DNA of 40,670 nt from Chloroflexota bacterium (GTDB lineage: Bacteria; Chloroflexota; Anaerolineae; Anaerolineales; UBA4823). Numbering within the stretch: the stretch's first letter is position 1; each line of letters begins with the position of its first letter. The notes under the pieces are model-generated. The model ran no database searches and was not told the origin of the DNA. It was given only the letters and a program-made list of their open reading frames with translations. Location: the NCBI GenBank assembly GCA_012516075.1, contig JAAYXE010000149.1, forward strand, positions 1 to 40,670, in the 5' to 3' direction. Of the stretch, positions 1 to 7,383 are shown piece after piece. A program made the position numbers and the translations under genes.

Positions 1-279
1 GGCCGGGACCCGGGGAATGGCGCTGGAAGCGGACCGGGAAACGGCGGTAACCCTGGTCCTGGCGGAGGGGGAGGCCCGGGCAATGACGATAACGACGACG
101 ACCGCCGGGGTCCGGGGAACGGGCCTGGCAGCGGGCCAGGGAACAGTGGGAATCCCGGTCCTGGCGGAGGTGGAGGCCCGGGCAATGACGATAATGACGA
201 CGACCGCGATCGGGGTCGAGGCAGAGACCGTGGAGGCGGCGGTGGCGGTCCAGGGCGTGGTCGAGGCCGCGGCAGATGA
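1..279 (+). CDS. C-terminal part of a Gly/Pro/Asn/Asp repeat protein with an RG-rich tail (5' end outside window)
   Basis: The frame that starts at base 1 stays open to a TGA at 277-279, giving at least 92 residues. It contains two near-identical 34-residue units (bases 4-105 and 106-207), each a Gly/Pro/Asn-rich stretch followed by NDDNDDDR. The last 24 or so residues are almost only Arg and Gly (DRGRGRDRGG...RGRGRGR). No fold can be assigned: the sequence is disordered and low complexity, acidic in the repeats and strongly basic at the end. Such tails can bind nucleic acid or polyanions, but that is inference. The +2 frame overlapping this region also has a long ORF (17-313), which I regard as a shadow because the repeat periodicity (102 bp) and codon use fit frame 1. 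The start and upstream domains are not visible. Confidence 0.7.
   Translation, partial: GRDPGNGAGSGPGNGGNPGPGGGGGPGNDDNDDDRRGPGNGPGSGPGNSGNPGPGGGGGPGNDDNDDDRDRGRGRDRGGGGGGPGRGRGRGR
4..207 (+). repeat. Two tandem 102-bp coding repeats
   Basis: Bases 4-105 and 106-207 encode two copies of a 34-residue unit that differ at only a few residues. The conserved cores (49-105 and 151-207) encode NPGPGGGGGPGNDDNDDDR in both. The window probably starts inside a longer array. Copy number may vary between strains, as in-frame repeats often do. Confidence 0.85.
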
Positions 280-410
280 TCACCAGCTCTGCCTGACACA
301 TAATGCAGGTTGATTAATTTCTACGGACATTGGTATTACACCTTTGCTCCACCTGCCGCCATCCTAACATAATCCTGTCTCGCAGCACAGATAACTCGAA
401 AAACAGGTGC

Positions 411-438
411 CCCCGGGCTTGAGTAAGACAGCCCGGGG
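411..438 (+). terminator. Hairpin downstream of the repeat protein
   Basis: CCCCGGGCT (411-419) pairs with AGCCCGGGG (430-438) around a 10-base loop. No T-tract follows, so this is a possible factor-dependent terminator or 3' stabiliser rather than a classic intrinsic terminator. Confidence 0.45.
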
Positions 439-614
439 ATTGCTGCATTAATGCGCCGGTGAGTTGACAGTGCCCTCCCCTGCCAGGCTTCGCTGTGGAT
501 GCCCTGCTGTACAGCGCCCGACCACCAACCTCCTGCCATCACGCAGTGCGGATTGGCGTCTATTTCAGACAGCCATGTTTCGACAGTTTTCACACCTGCC
601 GCCGGAGACAAGCA

Positions 615-644
615 TTTATTGCCCCGGGTTGAACAGGGTATAAT
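615..644 (+). promoter_or_regulatory. Candidate sigma70 promoter for the lipid cluster
   Basis: A perfect -10 TATAAT lies at 639-644. The best -35 is TTTATT at 615-620 (18-base spacer), which is weak. It would give a leader of about 150 bases before the acyltransferase at 798. Confidence 0.4.
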
Positions 645-797
645 GAAAGAAATAAAATATGCAGCCGGGCTGGCAGTTCCGCAGCCGCGCTGCAACCACC
701 AGATGACCTGGTATTATCCACTCTCACCAGCAGTTCCAGAGAACAAGGAAGAGGTCTACCCGGAATAATAATATCGACTGGGAGGTTATCATCGTCA

Positions 798-1700
798 ATG
801 CGTCTGAACCCGATGTCCATCATCAACAGTCGTCTCGGAATGGGCGTCGCACTGGGCCTGGGCCGCAGCGTACCACGGCGCTACGGTTATAAAGTCGCCT
901 ACTGGATTGCAGACCGGATCAGTTCACAAAAAAACTGGCCGATGGTACGTGCGGTTCGTCTCAACCAGTGGGTGGTCAGCGGAGGTACATCAGAGGACCT
1001 GGACAAGGCTGTACGCGCAGCTTTCCGGCACAACGCACACTGTTTATATGACCTGTACCGCAATCTGGGGTCGCCTGAACGCGCTGGTGAACTGATTCAC
1101 TTCACTCCCCAGACCGACCGTATGATCGAACAGAGCATCCGGCGCACACAGGGGCAGATGATTGTCGGCGTTCACATGAGCAGTTTTGATATGACCATGC
1201 AGAATGCCGCCTGCCGGGGACTGCAGGCACAGGCCATTACGATTGCCAATCCCACCGGGGGATATGTGTGGCAGAATCATCTGCGCAAGCGGGTGGGCAT
1301 TGATATCACTCCCGCATCCAAAGCAGCGATCCGCAAGGCACAGGAGCGTTTGCTGGCCGGCGGCACGGTGATGACCGGGATCGACCGGCCGATTGCCGAT
1401 ACTCGCTACCGCCCACGCTTCTTCGGCCGCCCGGCCTCCCTGCCGGTGGTTCACGTCCAGCTTGCACTCAAAACCAACGTGCCAGTGTATGTTGTTGCGG
1501 CAATTATGCGACCCGACCACACCTACGAAATTCACACCTCCGAGCCGATTGAGATGCAGCGCTACAAAGACCGCGAGACTGAGTTGATCGAAAACGCTGA
1601 GACCATCCTCAAGATTGCGGAAGACTACATTCGCATGGCTCCCGTTCAGTGGTCGATGTTTTATCCTGTATGGCCGGAAGTAGAAAATGAGGTCCCTTAA
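798..1700 (+). CDS. Lysophospholipid acyltransferase family protein (HtrB/LpxL/PatA-like)
   Basis: A 300-residue protein of the HtrB/LpxL lysophospholipid acyltransferase family, which moves an acyl chain from acyl-ACP or acyl-CoA to a lipid at the cytoplasmic membrane. The catalytic H-x4-D motif is HMSSFD (His126, Asp131). A later FFGRPA stretch matches the family block that follows the catalytic site. A GGAGGT ribosome binding site at 781-786 supports ATG 798; ATG 810 is an alternative. The next gene begins 37 bases after its stop. As the first gene of a set with a CDP-alcohol phosphatidyltransferase and a GT4 glycosyltransferase, it resembles PatA of the actinobacterial phosphatidylinositol-mannoside operon more than a lipid A enzyme. 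No lipid A genes are in view. The exact acceptor lipid is unknown. Confidence 0.85.
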   Translation: MRLNPMSIINSRLGMGVALGLGRSVPRRYGYKVAYWIADRISSQKNWPMVRAVRLNQWVVSGGTSEDLDKAVRAAFRHNAHCLYDLYRNLGSPERAGELIHFTPQTDRMIEQSIRRTQGQMIVGVHMSSFDMTMQNAACRGLQAQAITIANPTGGYVWQNHLRKRVGIDITPASKAAIRKAQERLLAGGTVMTGIDRPIADTRYRPRFFGRPASLPVVHVQLALKTNVPVYVVAAIMRPDHTYEIHTSEPIEMQRYKDRETELIENAETILKIAEDYIRMAPVQWSMFYPVWPEVENEVP

Positions 1701-1737
1701 CGTCCGTACAGCTAAACCAGGTTCAAGGAGACATCGC

Positions 1738-2409
1738 ATGCGCGATATCAAGTCCCATCAAAGGGTAAACGAAATCCTGTTAGCCCCGCTCGAGAGACCT
1801 GCCCTCCAATGGTTTGCTGCACACATGCCAGCGTGGATCAACTCAGATATTCTCACCGCGATTGGTCTGCTGGGTTCCGTCATTATCTTCTTCAGCTACT
1901 GGTTGACCAATATCGATAAAAACTTCCTCTGGCTGGCCAGCCTGGGATTTGTAATCAACTGGTTTGGCGACAGTATGGACGGCACGCTGGCGCGCTATCG
2001 CAACGCACAGCGTCCGCGATATGGTTTTTTCGTTGACCACACTTTTGATTCCCTCAGCCAGGTCCTGGTGTTTATGGGTCTCGGCCTCTCGCCCTATGTG
2101 CGCTTCGAGGTCGCCAGCCTGGCGCTGACCGGTTACCTCTTGATGTCGATCCTGGTATACGTGCGTACCTGCGTCAACGGGGTATTCAAAATTTCCTACC
2201 TGGGGATCGGTCCAACAGAACTGCGCCTGATCGCAATTCTCACCAACACCATCGTCTATTTCACCGGTAACCTGGTCATCCGGTTCTCCTGGGGCTCGAT
2301 CGCGCTTTTTGACATGATTGGAACAGCAGCCGCGATCCTGTTAATCGGCGCCTTCATCGTTTCCACCCTGCGGCAGGCAAACGAACTGTCCAAGCAGGAA
2401 CAGCCCTGA
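1738..2409 (+). CDS. CDP-alcohol phosphatidyltransferase family protein
   Basis: A 223-residue integral membrane enzyme that would condense a CDP-activated lipid with an alcohol, making a phospholipid headgroup. The complete family signature is visible: FGDSMDGTLAR, nine residues, then GFFVDHTFD, supplying all four catalytic Asp residues. Several hydrophobic helices follow. The frame is open from ATG 1687, overlapping the acyltransferase, but I choose ATG 1738 because AAGGAG at 1725-1730 is 7 bases upstream and the protein then begins MRDIKSHQRVNEILLAPLERP, close to related proteins as I recall them. The headgroup is not determined. The cluster resembles phosphatidylinositol (or phosphate ester) synthase followed by glycosylation, but phosphatidylglycerol-phosphate or another polyol is possible. 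Confidence 0.85.
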   Translation: MRDIKSHQRVNEILLAPLERPALQWFAAHMPAWINSDILTAIGLLGSVIIFFSYWLTNIDKNFLWLASLGFVINWFGDSMDGTLARYRNAQRPRYGFFVDHTFDSLSQVLVFMGLGLSPYVRFEVASLALTGYLLMSILVYVRTCVNGVFKISYLGIGPTELRLIAILTNTIVYFTGNLVIRFSWGSIALFDMIGTAAAILLIGAFIVSTLRQANELSKQEQP

Positions 2410-2438
2410 TTCCCACGGGAGACCAGCATCCCACCGAC

Positions 2439-3464
2439 ATGAATCAATGGAATCAAACGCACCGCCGCATCCTGCTTGGGGTCATCATTTTTATTGCCCT
2501 GATTGGCGCCGTTGTGGCGCTCTCCGAACGTGAACAGCTCACCAGGGTCCTGAACGAGGCCAATCCCGCGAGTCTGTTCGGGGCGGTGCTTACCACGATG
2601 GTTTCTTTTATCGCCACAAGCATCGCCTTTTCGATCATCGCCCGTATGCTCGGTGTCCCCATGAACCACCGCGATCTTTCGATGATCGGTTTTGTCAGCC
2701 TGGTGTTGAATCACGTCGTTTCCAGCGGCGGGCTGGCAGGTTACTCCCTGCGCTTAATCTTCATGCAGGCCAACGGCGCGAAGGCGGAACAGGTGATCGC
2801 CACTTCGGTGCTGCACTTCTACCTTACCTCGCTGGTGATGCTCACCATGGTGCCGGTCTGCACGACCTACCTGCTGCTCAACGCCAGCGTCTCCCGGGGG
2901 ATCTCCATTGCCCTGATGGTCATCACCGCGCTTCTGGTGATTGGCGCTGTGCTGGCCGGAGTGCTGCTCTCCGCCCGCTCATCACGCTATCCAGTCCTGC
3001 GCCTGGTGCGCAGAATTGTGCACCTGGTGACCCGGCGTGATATCGGCGAGCGCTTGCAGCAGTTTGACGAGAACTTATCATACGGCGCGCGGGTGCTGCG
3101 CACACGACCGGCCACCTTCGCCACCATCATCCTGCTGGTGACGATCGACTGGGCGGCCAGTGTGGCGACTTTAGGTTTCTGCTTCTCAGCTCTGGGAACG
3201 AGTGTCGGTCCCGGAGACCTGTTAACGGGGTTTGTGATCGGCACTGTAGCCGGTGCGTTGTCCATGATCCCGGGCGGTATGGGTGTGCTGGAAGGTTCCA
3301 TGGCCGGGATCTTCGCCCTGCTGGGGTACTCCTTCCAGCGCGCGGTCCTTTCCTCGATCCTTTTCAGGGGGATGTTTTACTTTCTCCCTTACTTTATCAG
3401 CCTGGCGTTCTACAGCCGGCTTATCCGGCGGTCCGGGCTGACTGCGAACTCTGCTCAGGATTAA
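2439..3464 (+). CDS. Lysylphosphatidylglycerol synthase TM region / UPF0104-type flippase-like protein
   Basis: A 341-residue polytopic membrane protein with about eight hydrophobic helices. It resembles the MprF N-terminal/AglD-type family (UPF0104). The GGLAGYSLRL segment near residue 100 and PGGMGVLEG near residue 280 are characteristic loops. MprF N-terminal domains move modified phospholipids between leaflets, and AglD-type members act in glycolipid assembly. In this cluster it may flip the lipid made or decorated by its neighbours (inference). It starts 29 bases after the phosphatidyltransferase and ends 39 bases before the glycosyltransferase, so cotranscription is likely. GGGAGA at 2416-2421 is a distant ribosome binding site, and the start at 2439 is reasonable but not certain. 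Confidence 0.8.
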   Translation: MNQWNQTHRRILLGVIIFIALIGAVVALSEREQLTRVLNEANPASLFGAVLTTMVSFIATSIAFSIIARMLGVPMNHRDLSMIGFVSLVLNHVVSSGGLAGYSLRLIFMQANGAKAEQVIATSVLHFYLTSLVMLTMVPVCTTYLLLNASVSRGISIALMVITALLVIGAVLAGVLLSARSSRYPVLRLVRRIVHLVTRRDIGERLQQFDENLSYGARVLRTRPATFATIILLVTIDWAASVATLGFCFSALGTSVGPGDLLTGFVIGTVAGALSMIPGGMGVLEGSMAGIFALLGYSFQRAVLSSILFRGMFYFLPYFISLAFYSRLIRRSGLTANSAQD

Positions 3465-3503
3465 TATTTGCCAGGTTTACAACTTACCAAGGTGAGGTGA
3501 AGG

Positions 3504-4661
3504 GTGCGCATTCTGATGCTCAGCCACGGATACCCGCCCACCATCAGCGGGGTGACACTGGTCGTGCAGAAATTGTCCCGCGCCATGGTCCGGCGCGGGC
3601 ACACGGTGCGAGTGATCACCGCCAGCGAACGCCGTACACCATACCGCACCATAGATCAGGGGGTTGAATTGATCCGGATCCGGGGAGGCAGAAACCCTTT
3701 CTGGTCCGAGGGGCCCTTTCCCTGGGTCAGCCGGCGCGAACTGGATGACCTGATCACTGACTTCCAACCGGAGATCATCCACACGCATGAAAATGTGTTC
3801 CTGAGCACCCAGCTCTTACGCATGCGGCAGCGCCTGAAGATGCCGCTGGTCTCCTCCTGTTATTTTTTGCCCCGCTATGTCACTCACTACATACGCCTGG
3901 GGCCAGTAAGGCAGGCGCTCCAGCAGCTCATCTGGACCTACATCATCCGCAACCTGAACAGCTACGACCATGTGATCTTCTCCACGCACAGCCAGGAACA
4001 GGACTACCTTCAGCACGGGCTGAAAGTCCCCACCACCGTCATCTCCAACGGAGTGGATACCAGCCGCTACATGCCCGCCAACGGTCACACCGATACCATC
4101 GAGCGGCGCTATCAGCTGCCTGCTGGAAAGCGCATCCTGTTTGTCGGCCGCCTGATGCCCGATAAGCGCATCGACCTGCTGGTAAAGGCAATGAATTACA
4201 TCCCAGCTGAAGTCAACGCGCATTTGCTGGTCGTCGGGCGCGGCAGCGAAAAGCAGGCGCTGCAGGAACTGGCTAACAGCAGCGGACTGCAGGACCGCGT
4301 CCATCTTCTCGGCTTCATACCCGAACAGGACCTGCCCGCCCTGTACCGCAGGGTCGATGTATTTGCCATCGCCTCCATCTGTGAGGTGCAGAGCATCCCC
4401 ACCCTGCAGGCGCTGGTCAGCGGGCTGCCGGTCGTTGGAGTGAACGCCGCTGCGCTGCCCGAGCTCATCCGGGATGGCGTCAACGGCCGCCTGGTTCCAC
4501 CCGACAATCCACAGCTGGTTGCTGAAGCGCTCACCTCGATCCTGACAGACGCTGATCTGAGGAGCCGCTTCGGGCAGGCGAGCCTGGATATTGGCCGTGC
4601 ACACGCCGAGCAGTACACCATTCAGGCCTATGAAGCCTTCTATCAGGGTCTGCTGACCTGA
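3504..4661 (+). CDS. GT4-family glycosyltransferase
   Basis: A 385-residue GT-B fold glycosyltransferase of family GT4. The N-terminal acceptor domain opens with RILMLSHGYPPTISGVTLVV, containing the loop typical of PimA-like and lipid glycosyltransferases. The donor domain has RILFVGRLMPDKRIDLLV and the EX7E region. Here that motif reads EVQSIPTLQ, so the second acid of EX7E is Gln302 instead of Glu, while Glu294 is kept. The start is GTG 3504, with GGTGAGG at 3491-3497. Its place at the end of the acyltransferase/phosphatidyltransferase/flippase set suggests it glycosylates the lipid headgroup. The sugar donor and acceptor are unknown. Confidence 0.85.
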   Translation: MRILMLSHGYPPTISGVTLVVQKLSRAMVRRGHTVRVITASERRTPYRTIDQGVELIRIRGGRNPFWSEGPFPWVSRRELDDLITDFQPEIIHTHENVFLSTQLLRMRQRLKMPLVSSCYFLPRYVTHYIRLGPVRQALQQLIWTYIIRNLNSYDHVIFSTHSQEQDYLQHGLKVPTTVISNGVDTSRYMPANGHTDTIERRYQLPAGKRILFVGRLMPDKRIDLLVKAMNYIPAEVNAHLLVVGRGSEKQALQELANSSGLQDRVHLLGFIPEQDLPALYRRVDVFAIASICEVQSIPTLQALVSGLPVVGVNAAALPELIRDGVNGRLVPPDNPQLVAEALTSILTDADLRSRFGQASLDIGRAHAEQYTIQAYEAFYQGLLT

Positions 4662-4827
4662 GACCTGTCAACTCCCTGATCTTTACAATAATGATAAGTG
4701 CGGCGCTGTAATGACCGCGAATCCCCCCCTTTCGGTTATGATACGCAGACGGGCCCATTACCGTGTAAAAAAATGGAGACGGAGCCAGCCTGCCGGCAAC
4801 CGTCAGGCTGAGATGACTCGCATCGAA

Positions 4828-5640
4828 ATGACTGACAGAGAATCCATCCTGGTTATTGATGACAGCGTCGATATCGTCCGCTTCGTACAGGAGGTAGCCT
4901 TACCAGCCGAGCGCTACAATGTGCTTACCGCGCCCAACGGTGAGGACGGGTTCAAACTCGCCACATCCCAGCCGGTAGACCTGATCCTGCTGGATATGAG
5001 CATGCCGCGCATGAACGGGCTGCAGGTGCTGCAGGCGCTGCGCCAGGCGGATAACCAGGTCCCGGTGATTTTTATGACGATGTACGGCTCCGAAAATCTG
5101 GCCGTGGAGGCGTTCCGCCTGGGGGTAAGGGACTATCTCTCCAAACCTTTCACCATTGAGGAAATCCAGGCCACGGTCGACCGAGCGCTGCGAGAAACCC
5201 GCCTGCTGCGCGAGAAGGCGGAACTGGAACGCAACCTGATCGCAGCGCAAACCGTTCAGGAGACCGTCGTCACCCTGTCTCACTATATCAACAACCAGCT
5301 CATGGTCCTGGAGAGCGGGGTCACCCTGCTGGAGGAAGGCCTGCAGAAGCAGGAACCGCAGGATAAAAACCTGCTAAAAATCGTCGCCCGCTGTCAGTCC
5401 GGGATCCAGAACATTGAGAAGGTAATGACGGTGCTGCGCCAGGTCACCGATGTGCGCTACCGCTCCTACGCCGGCAGGACGCAGATGATCGATATCGAAG
5501 CGGCGCTGAAGAAAGAGATGCAGCGCCCGGAACAGGCTTCACCGCCGCCCTGGCCGGCTGGGCCGGCGCGCACCTCGCACGACGAGCGCACCCGTCCTGT
5601 ACAGCGAGTCAATAACCTCAAAACCCGCCCCGGTCAATGA
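4828..5640 (+). CDS. Response regulator receiver fused to a histidine-kinase-type dimerisation domain, no ATPase domain
   Basis: Residues 5-125 form a receiver domain with the acidic pair (VIDDS), phospho-acceptor Asp56 (LLDMSMPRMNG) and the KPF lysine. Residues 140-220 form two long helices. The first contains TLSHYINNQLMVLESG, like the H-box of HisKA domains (His152), and the second is DKNLLKIVARCQSGIQNIEKV. No catalytic ATPase domain or DNA-binding domain follows, and the tail is Pro/Arg-rich. The frame is open from ATG 4711, but the upstream residues are atypical and a TATGAT box lies at 4737, so I prefer ATG 4828 (270 residues) or ATG 4813. The protein may be a phosphorelay intermediate or a partner for an orphan kinase. 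The stop lies inside a terminator hairpin. Confidence 0.75.
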   Translation: MTDRESILVIDDSVDIVRFVQEVALPAERYNVLTAPNGEDGFKLATSQPVDLILLDMSMPRMNGLQVLQALRQADNQVPVIFMTMYGSENLAVEAFRLGVRDYLSKPFTIEEIQATVDRALRETRLLREKAELERNLIAAQTVQETVVTLSHYINNQLMVLESGVTLLEEGLQKQEPQDKNLLKIVARCQSGIQNIEKVMTVLRQVTDVRYRSYAGRTQMIDIEAALKKEMQRPEQASPPPWPAGPARTSHDERTRPVQRVNNLKTRPGQ

Positions 5641-5652
5641 CCGGGGCGTTTT
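5626..5652 (+). terminator. Intrinsic terminator overlapping the stop codon
   Basis: CGCCCCGGTCA (5626-5636) and TGACCGGGGCG (5638-5648) form a perfect inverted repeat, followed by TTTT (5649-5652). The TGA stop of the receiver gene (5638-5640) is part of the hairpin. Confidence 0.85.
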
Positions 5653-5800
5653 AATTCTTCTGACTGCTGTTCACCTGCCTGTTAAATTACCTCACCTGAG
5701 TAGATATCCGATGATCTGGTATATCGCAGGATTGAAAAATACTCATCCACTTTTAAGCCAAACCGCATGAAAATTATGCAAATTTCAGGACGCTGCCAGA

Positions 5801-5812
5801 TATAATGAGAAT
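5801..5812 (+). promoter_or_regulatory. Leaderless-type promoter
   Basis: TATAAT (5801-5806) is followed by exactly six bases and then the ATG at 5813, so transcription should begin at or next to the start codon. There is no ribosome binding site upstream. This spacing is the hallmark of leaderless genes in Deinococcus and Actinobacteria. Confidence 0.6.
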
Positions 5813-6649
5813 ATGACAGCCGCTCTTCAACTGCAAGACGTCAAAAAGCGCCACATCGCCCTGCCTCAGGATCACGGATCCTGGGTTTTCCTGATCAGCC
5901 CGCTCCTCATCGGTCTCTTCGCGGGTGGGGGATGGACCGCGGCGACGCCTTTCCTGATTCTGGGCGCTTTCAGCGCTTTCATCATGCGCCAGCCGGTGAC
6001 GATTGCGGTCAAAGTCCTCTCCGGGCGCCGCTCACGCCGTGAGCTGGCCGCCGCAGTTTTCTGGATCGGGGCTTACGGCGTCCTGGCCCTGATCTCTCTG
6101 GCCGGGCTGATCCTCAACGGTTACGCCTATCTGCTCTACCTGGTGATCCCCGGCGTGCCGGTTTTCGCCTGGCATCTGCTGCTGGTCAGCCGGCGCGCAG
6201 AACGGCGCCAGCTCGGCGTGGAACTGGTGGGCAGCGGAGTGCTCGCCCTGGCAGCACCGGCGGCTTACTGGGTTGGACGCGGGGGAATGGACCCTGCCGG
6301 CTGGTGGCTGTTTGCCCTGTCCTGGCTTCAGTCGGCAGCATCGATCATCTACGCCTATCTGCGCCTCGAACAGCGCGTGCTGAGCACCGTACCCGAACTG
6401 CCCGAACGGCTGGCGATGGGCCGCCGTGCGCTGCTGTACGCCTTGTTCAACCTTCTGGCAGTGCTGGGCCTCTCGCTCGCCGGCCTGTTCCCGCCGCTGC
6501 TGCCGCTGCCCTTTGCCCTGCAGTTCGCCGAAACCCTGTACGGCACCCTGCGCCCCGCCGTGGGCTACAAACCGACCGCTATCGGCATTCGCCAGCTCAT
6601 CGTCAGCTCCATTTTCACCCTGATGTTCATCATCACCTGGAATTTGTAA
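5813..6649 (+). CDS. YwiC-like family membrane protein
   Basis: A 278-residue polytopic membrane protein of the YwiC-like family, whose function is not established. The opening block, IALPQDHGSWVFLISPLLIG, is the family signature, followed by about eight hydrophobic helices. A basic loop (SGRRSRREL) separates helices 2 and 3. The gene stands alone between the receiver gene terminator and a separate promoter for the next gene. Its mRNA appears to be leaderless (see 5801-5812), and the match of the promoter to ATG 5813 fixes the start. No operon partner is visible. Confidence 0.75.
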   Translation: MTAALQLQDVKKRHIALPQDHGSWVFLISPLLIGLFAGGGWTAATPFLILGAFSAFIMRQPVTIAVKVLSGRRSRRELAAAVFWIGAYGVLALISLAGLILNGYAYLLYLVIPGVPVFAWHLLLVSRRAERRQLGVELVGSGVLALAAPAAYWVGRGGMDPAGWWLFALSWLQSAASIIYAYLRLEQRVLSTVPELPERLAMGRRALLYALFNLLAVLGLSLAGLFPPLLPLPFALQFAETLYGTLRPAVGYKPTAIGIRQLIVSSIFTLMFIITWNL

Positions 6650-6752
6650 AACCCGGGCAGGATCCTTTTAACCGCCCGACTTCATGCAGCATTTAATGCG
6701 GTTGTTTTAAGACTTATCGTTTTTGTTACGAATTCTTTATTGCAAATTCTCC

Positions 6753-6780
6753 TTGCGAAGTCCGAAAATTGTTGTAAAAT
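6753..6780 (+). promoter_or_regulatory. Candidate sigma70 promoter
   Basis: TTGCGA (6753-6758), a 16-base spacer and TAAAAT (6775-6780) lie about 57 bases upstream of the first DUF4870 gene. Confidence 0.5.
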
Positions 6781-6836
6781 CCATAGAAGAACACAACCGG
6801 TCCCCCCGGAATCAGATGAGTATGGAGGAATTATTT

Positions 6837-7166
6837 ATGTCCGAGTACACCCCGTCTGACGTGACCAGTGACGATAAATTATGGGCGGCACTGGCATATA
6901 TTTTTACCCCGCTGATCCCCATCATTATCCTCCTGCTGGAAGATAAGAAGAACCGCGCTTATATCCGTGCCCACAACGCACAGGCGCTGGCCTGGGGAGT
7001 TGTTTTTTACATCATCGTCACCATCACGAGCCCCTTCGTAATCGGGTTGTGCATCTGGCCGGTTGGCTTCCTTCTTCAGCTTTACTGGGCATATAAAGCG
7101 TACCAGGGCGAACTGGTCAATATCCCCGTTCTGACGGACTTCGTTCGCAATCAGGGCTGGGCCTGA
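6837..7166 (+). CDS. DUF4870-type small membrane protein
   Basis: A 109-residue protein with three hydrophobic segments, matching the DUF4870 (Tic20-like) pattern. It has an N-terminal DDKLWAALAYIFTPLIPIIILL helix region, a polar loop KNRAYIRAHNAQAL, a second helix, and a C-terminal VGFLLQLYWAYKAYQG segment. Function is unknown. The start is ATG 6837, with GGAGG at 6824-6828 eight bases upstream; an in-frame extension to 6723 lacks any such site and runs through the promoter. It is followed by a strong terminator and then a second DUF4870 gene, so the pair are probably ancient paralogs. Confidence 0.75.
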   Translation: MSEYTPSDVTSDDKLWAALAYIFTPLIPIIILLLEDKKNRAYIRAHNAQALAWGVVFYIIVTITSPFVIGLCIWPVGFLLQLYWAYKAYQGELVNIPVLTDFVRNQGWA

Positions 7167-7192
7167 ACTCCGCACCTGGAGCAAAAATAAAA

Positions 7193-7243
7193 AAACCCCG
7201 TTTTCCCGGCTGTTCCTCCAGGACGCTCTCGAAAACGGGGTTT
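7193..7243. terminator. Long-stem terminator between the two DUF4870 genes
   Basis: AAACCCCGTTTTC (7193-7205) pairs perfectly with GAAAACGGGGTTT (7231-7243) across a 25-base loop. An A-rich run precedes it and TTT lies within its 3' arm, so it can act in both directions. Confidence 0.8.
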
Positions 7244-7383
7244 CCTGATTCTCACCCTTTTGACCAGGGGGCACGAAAGGGTGTTGGACTGAATCCACTC
7301 TCTCATTTGGTGCAACCAGCGCGGGCTGCAGGCGTATATAGGTATGAAGTCCGTTCATGATACCGATAAAAGGAGGTAATCCC

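Larger units (their letters stand above)
280..797. other. Intergenic region, no convincing gene
   Basis: This 518-bp stretch has open frames on both strands (336-695 minus, 499-768 plus). They overlap, lack good ribosome binding sites and have no recognisable protein features. It holds a hairpin after the repeat protein (411-438) and a candidate promoter (615-644) for the lipid gene cluster. I see nothing else. Confidence 0.6.

Noticed and set aside
17..313. Open frame of 98 residues rich in Ala, Glu and Thr at the window start
   Set aside because: It overlaps the frame-1 repeat protein in the +2 frame; the 102-bp repeat and the RG tail make sense only in frame 1.
336..768. Overlapping open frames on both strands
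   Set aside because: No ribosome binding site, no recognisable features, and they lie across the promoter and hairpin of an intergenic region.
4711..4827. N-terminal extension of the receiver protein
   Set aside because: The extra 39 residues are Arg-rich and unlike receiver proteins, there is no ribosome binding site at 4711, and a -10-like box lies inside.
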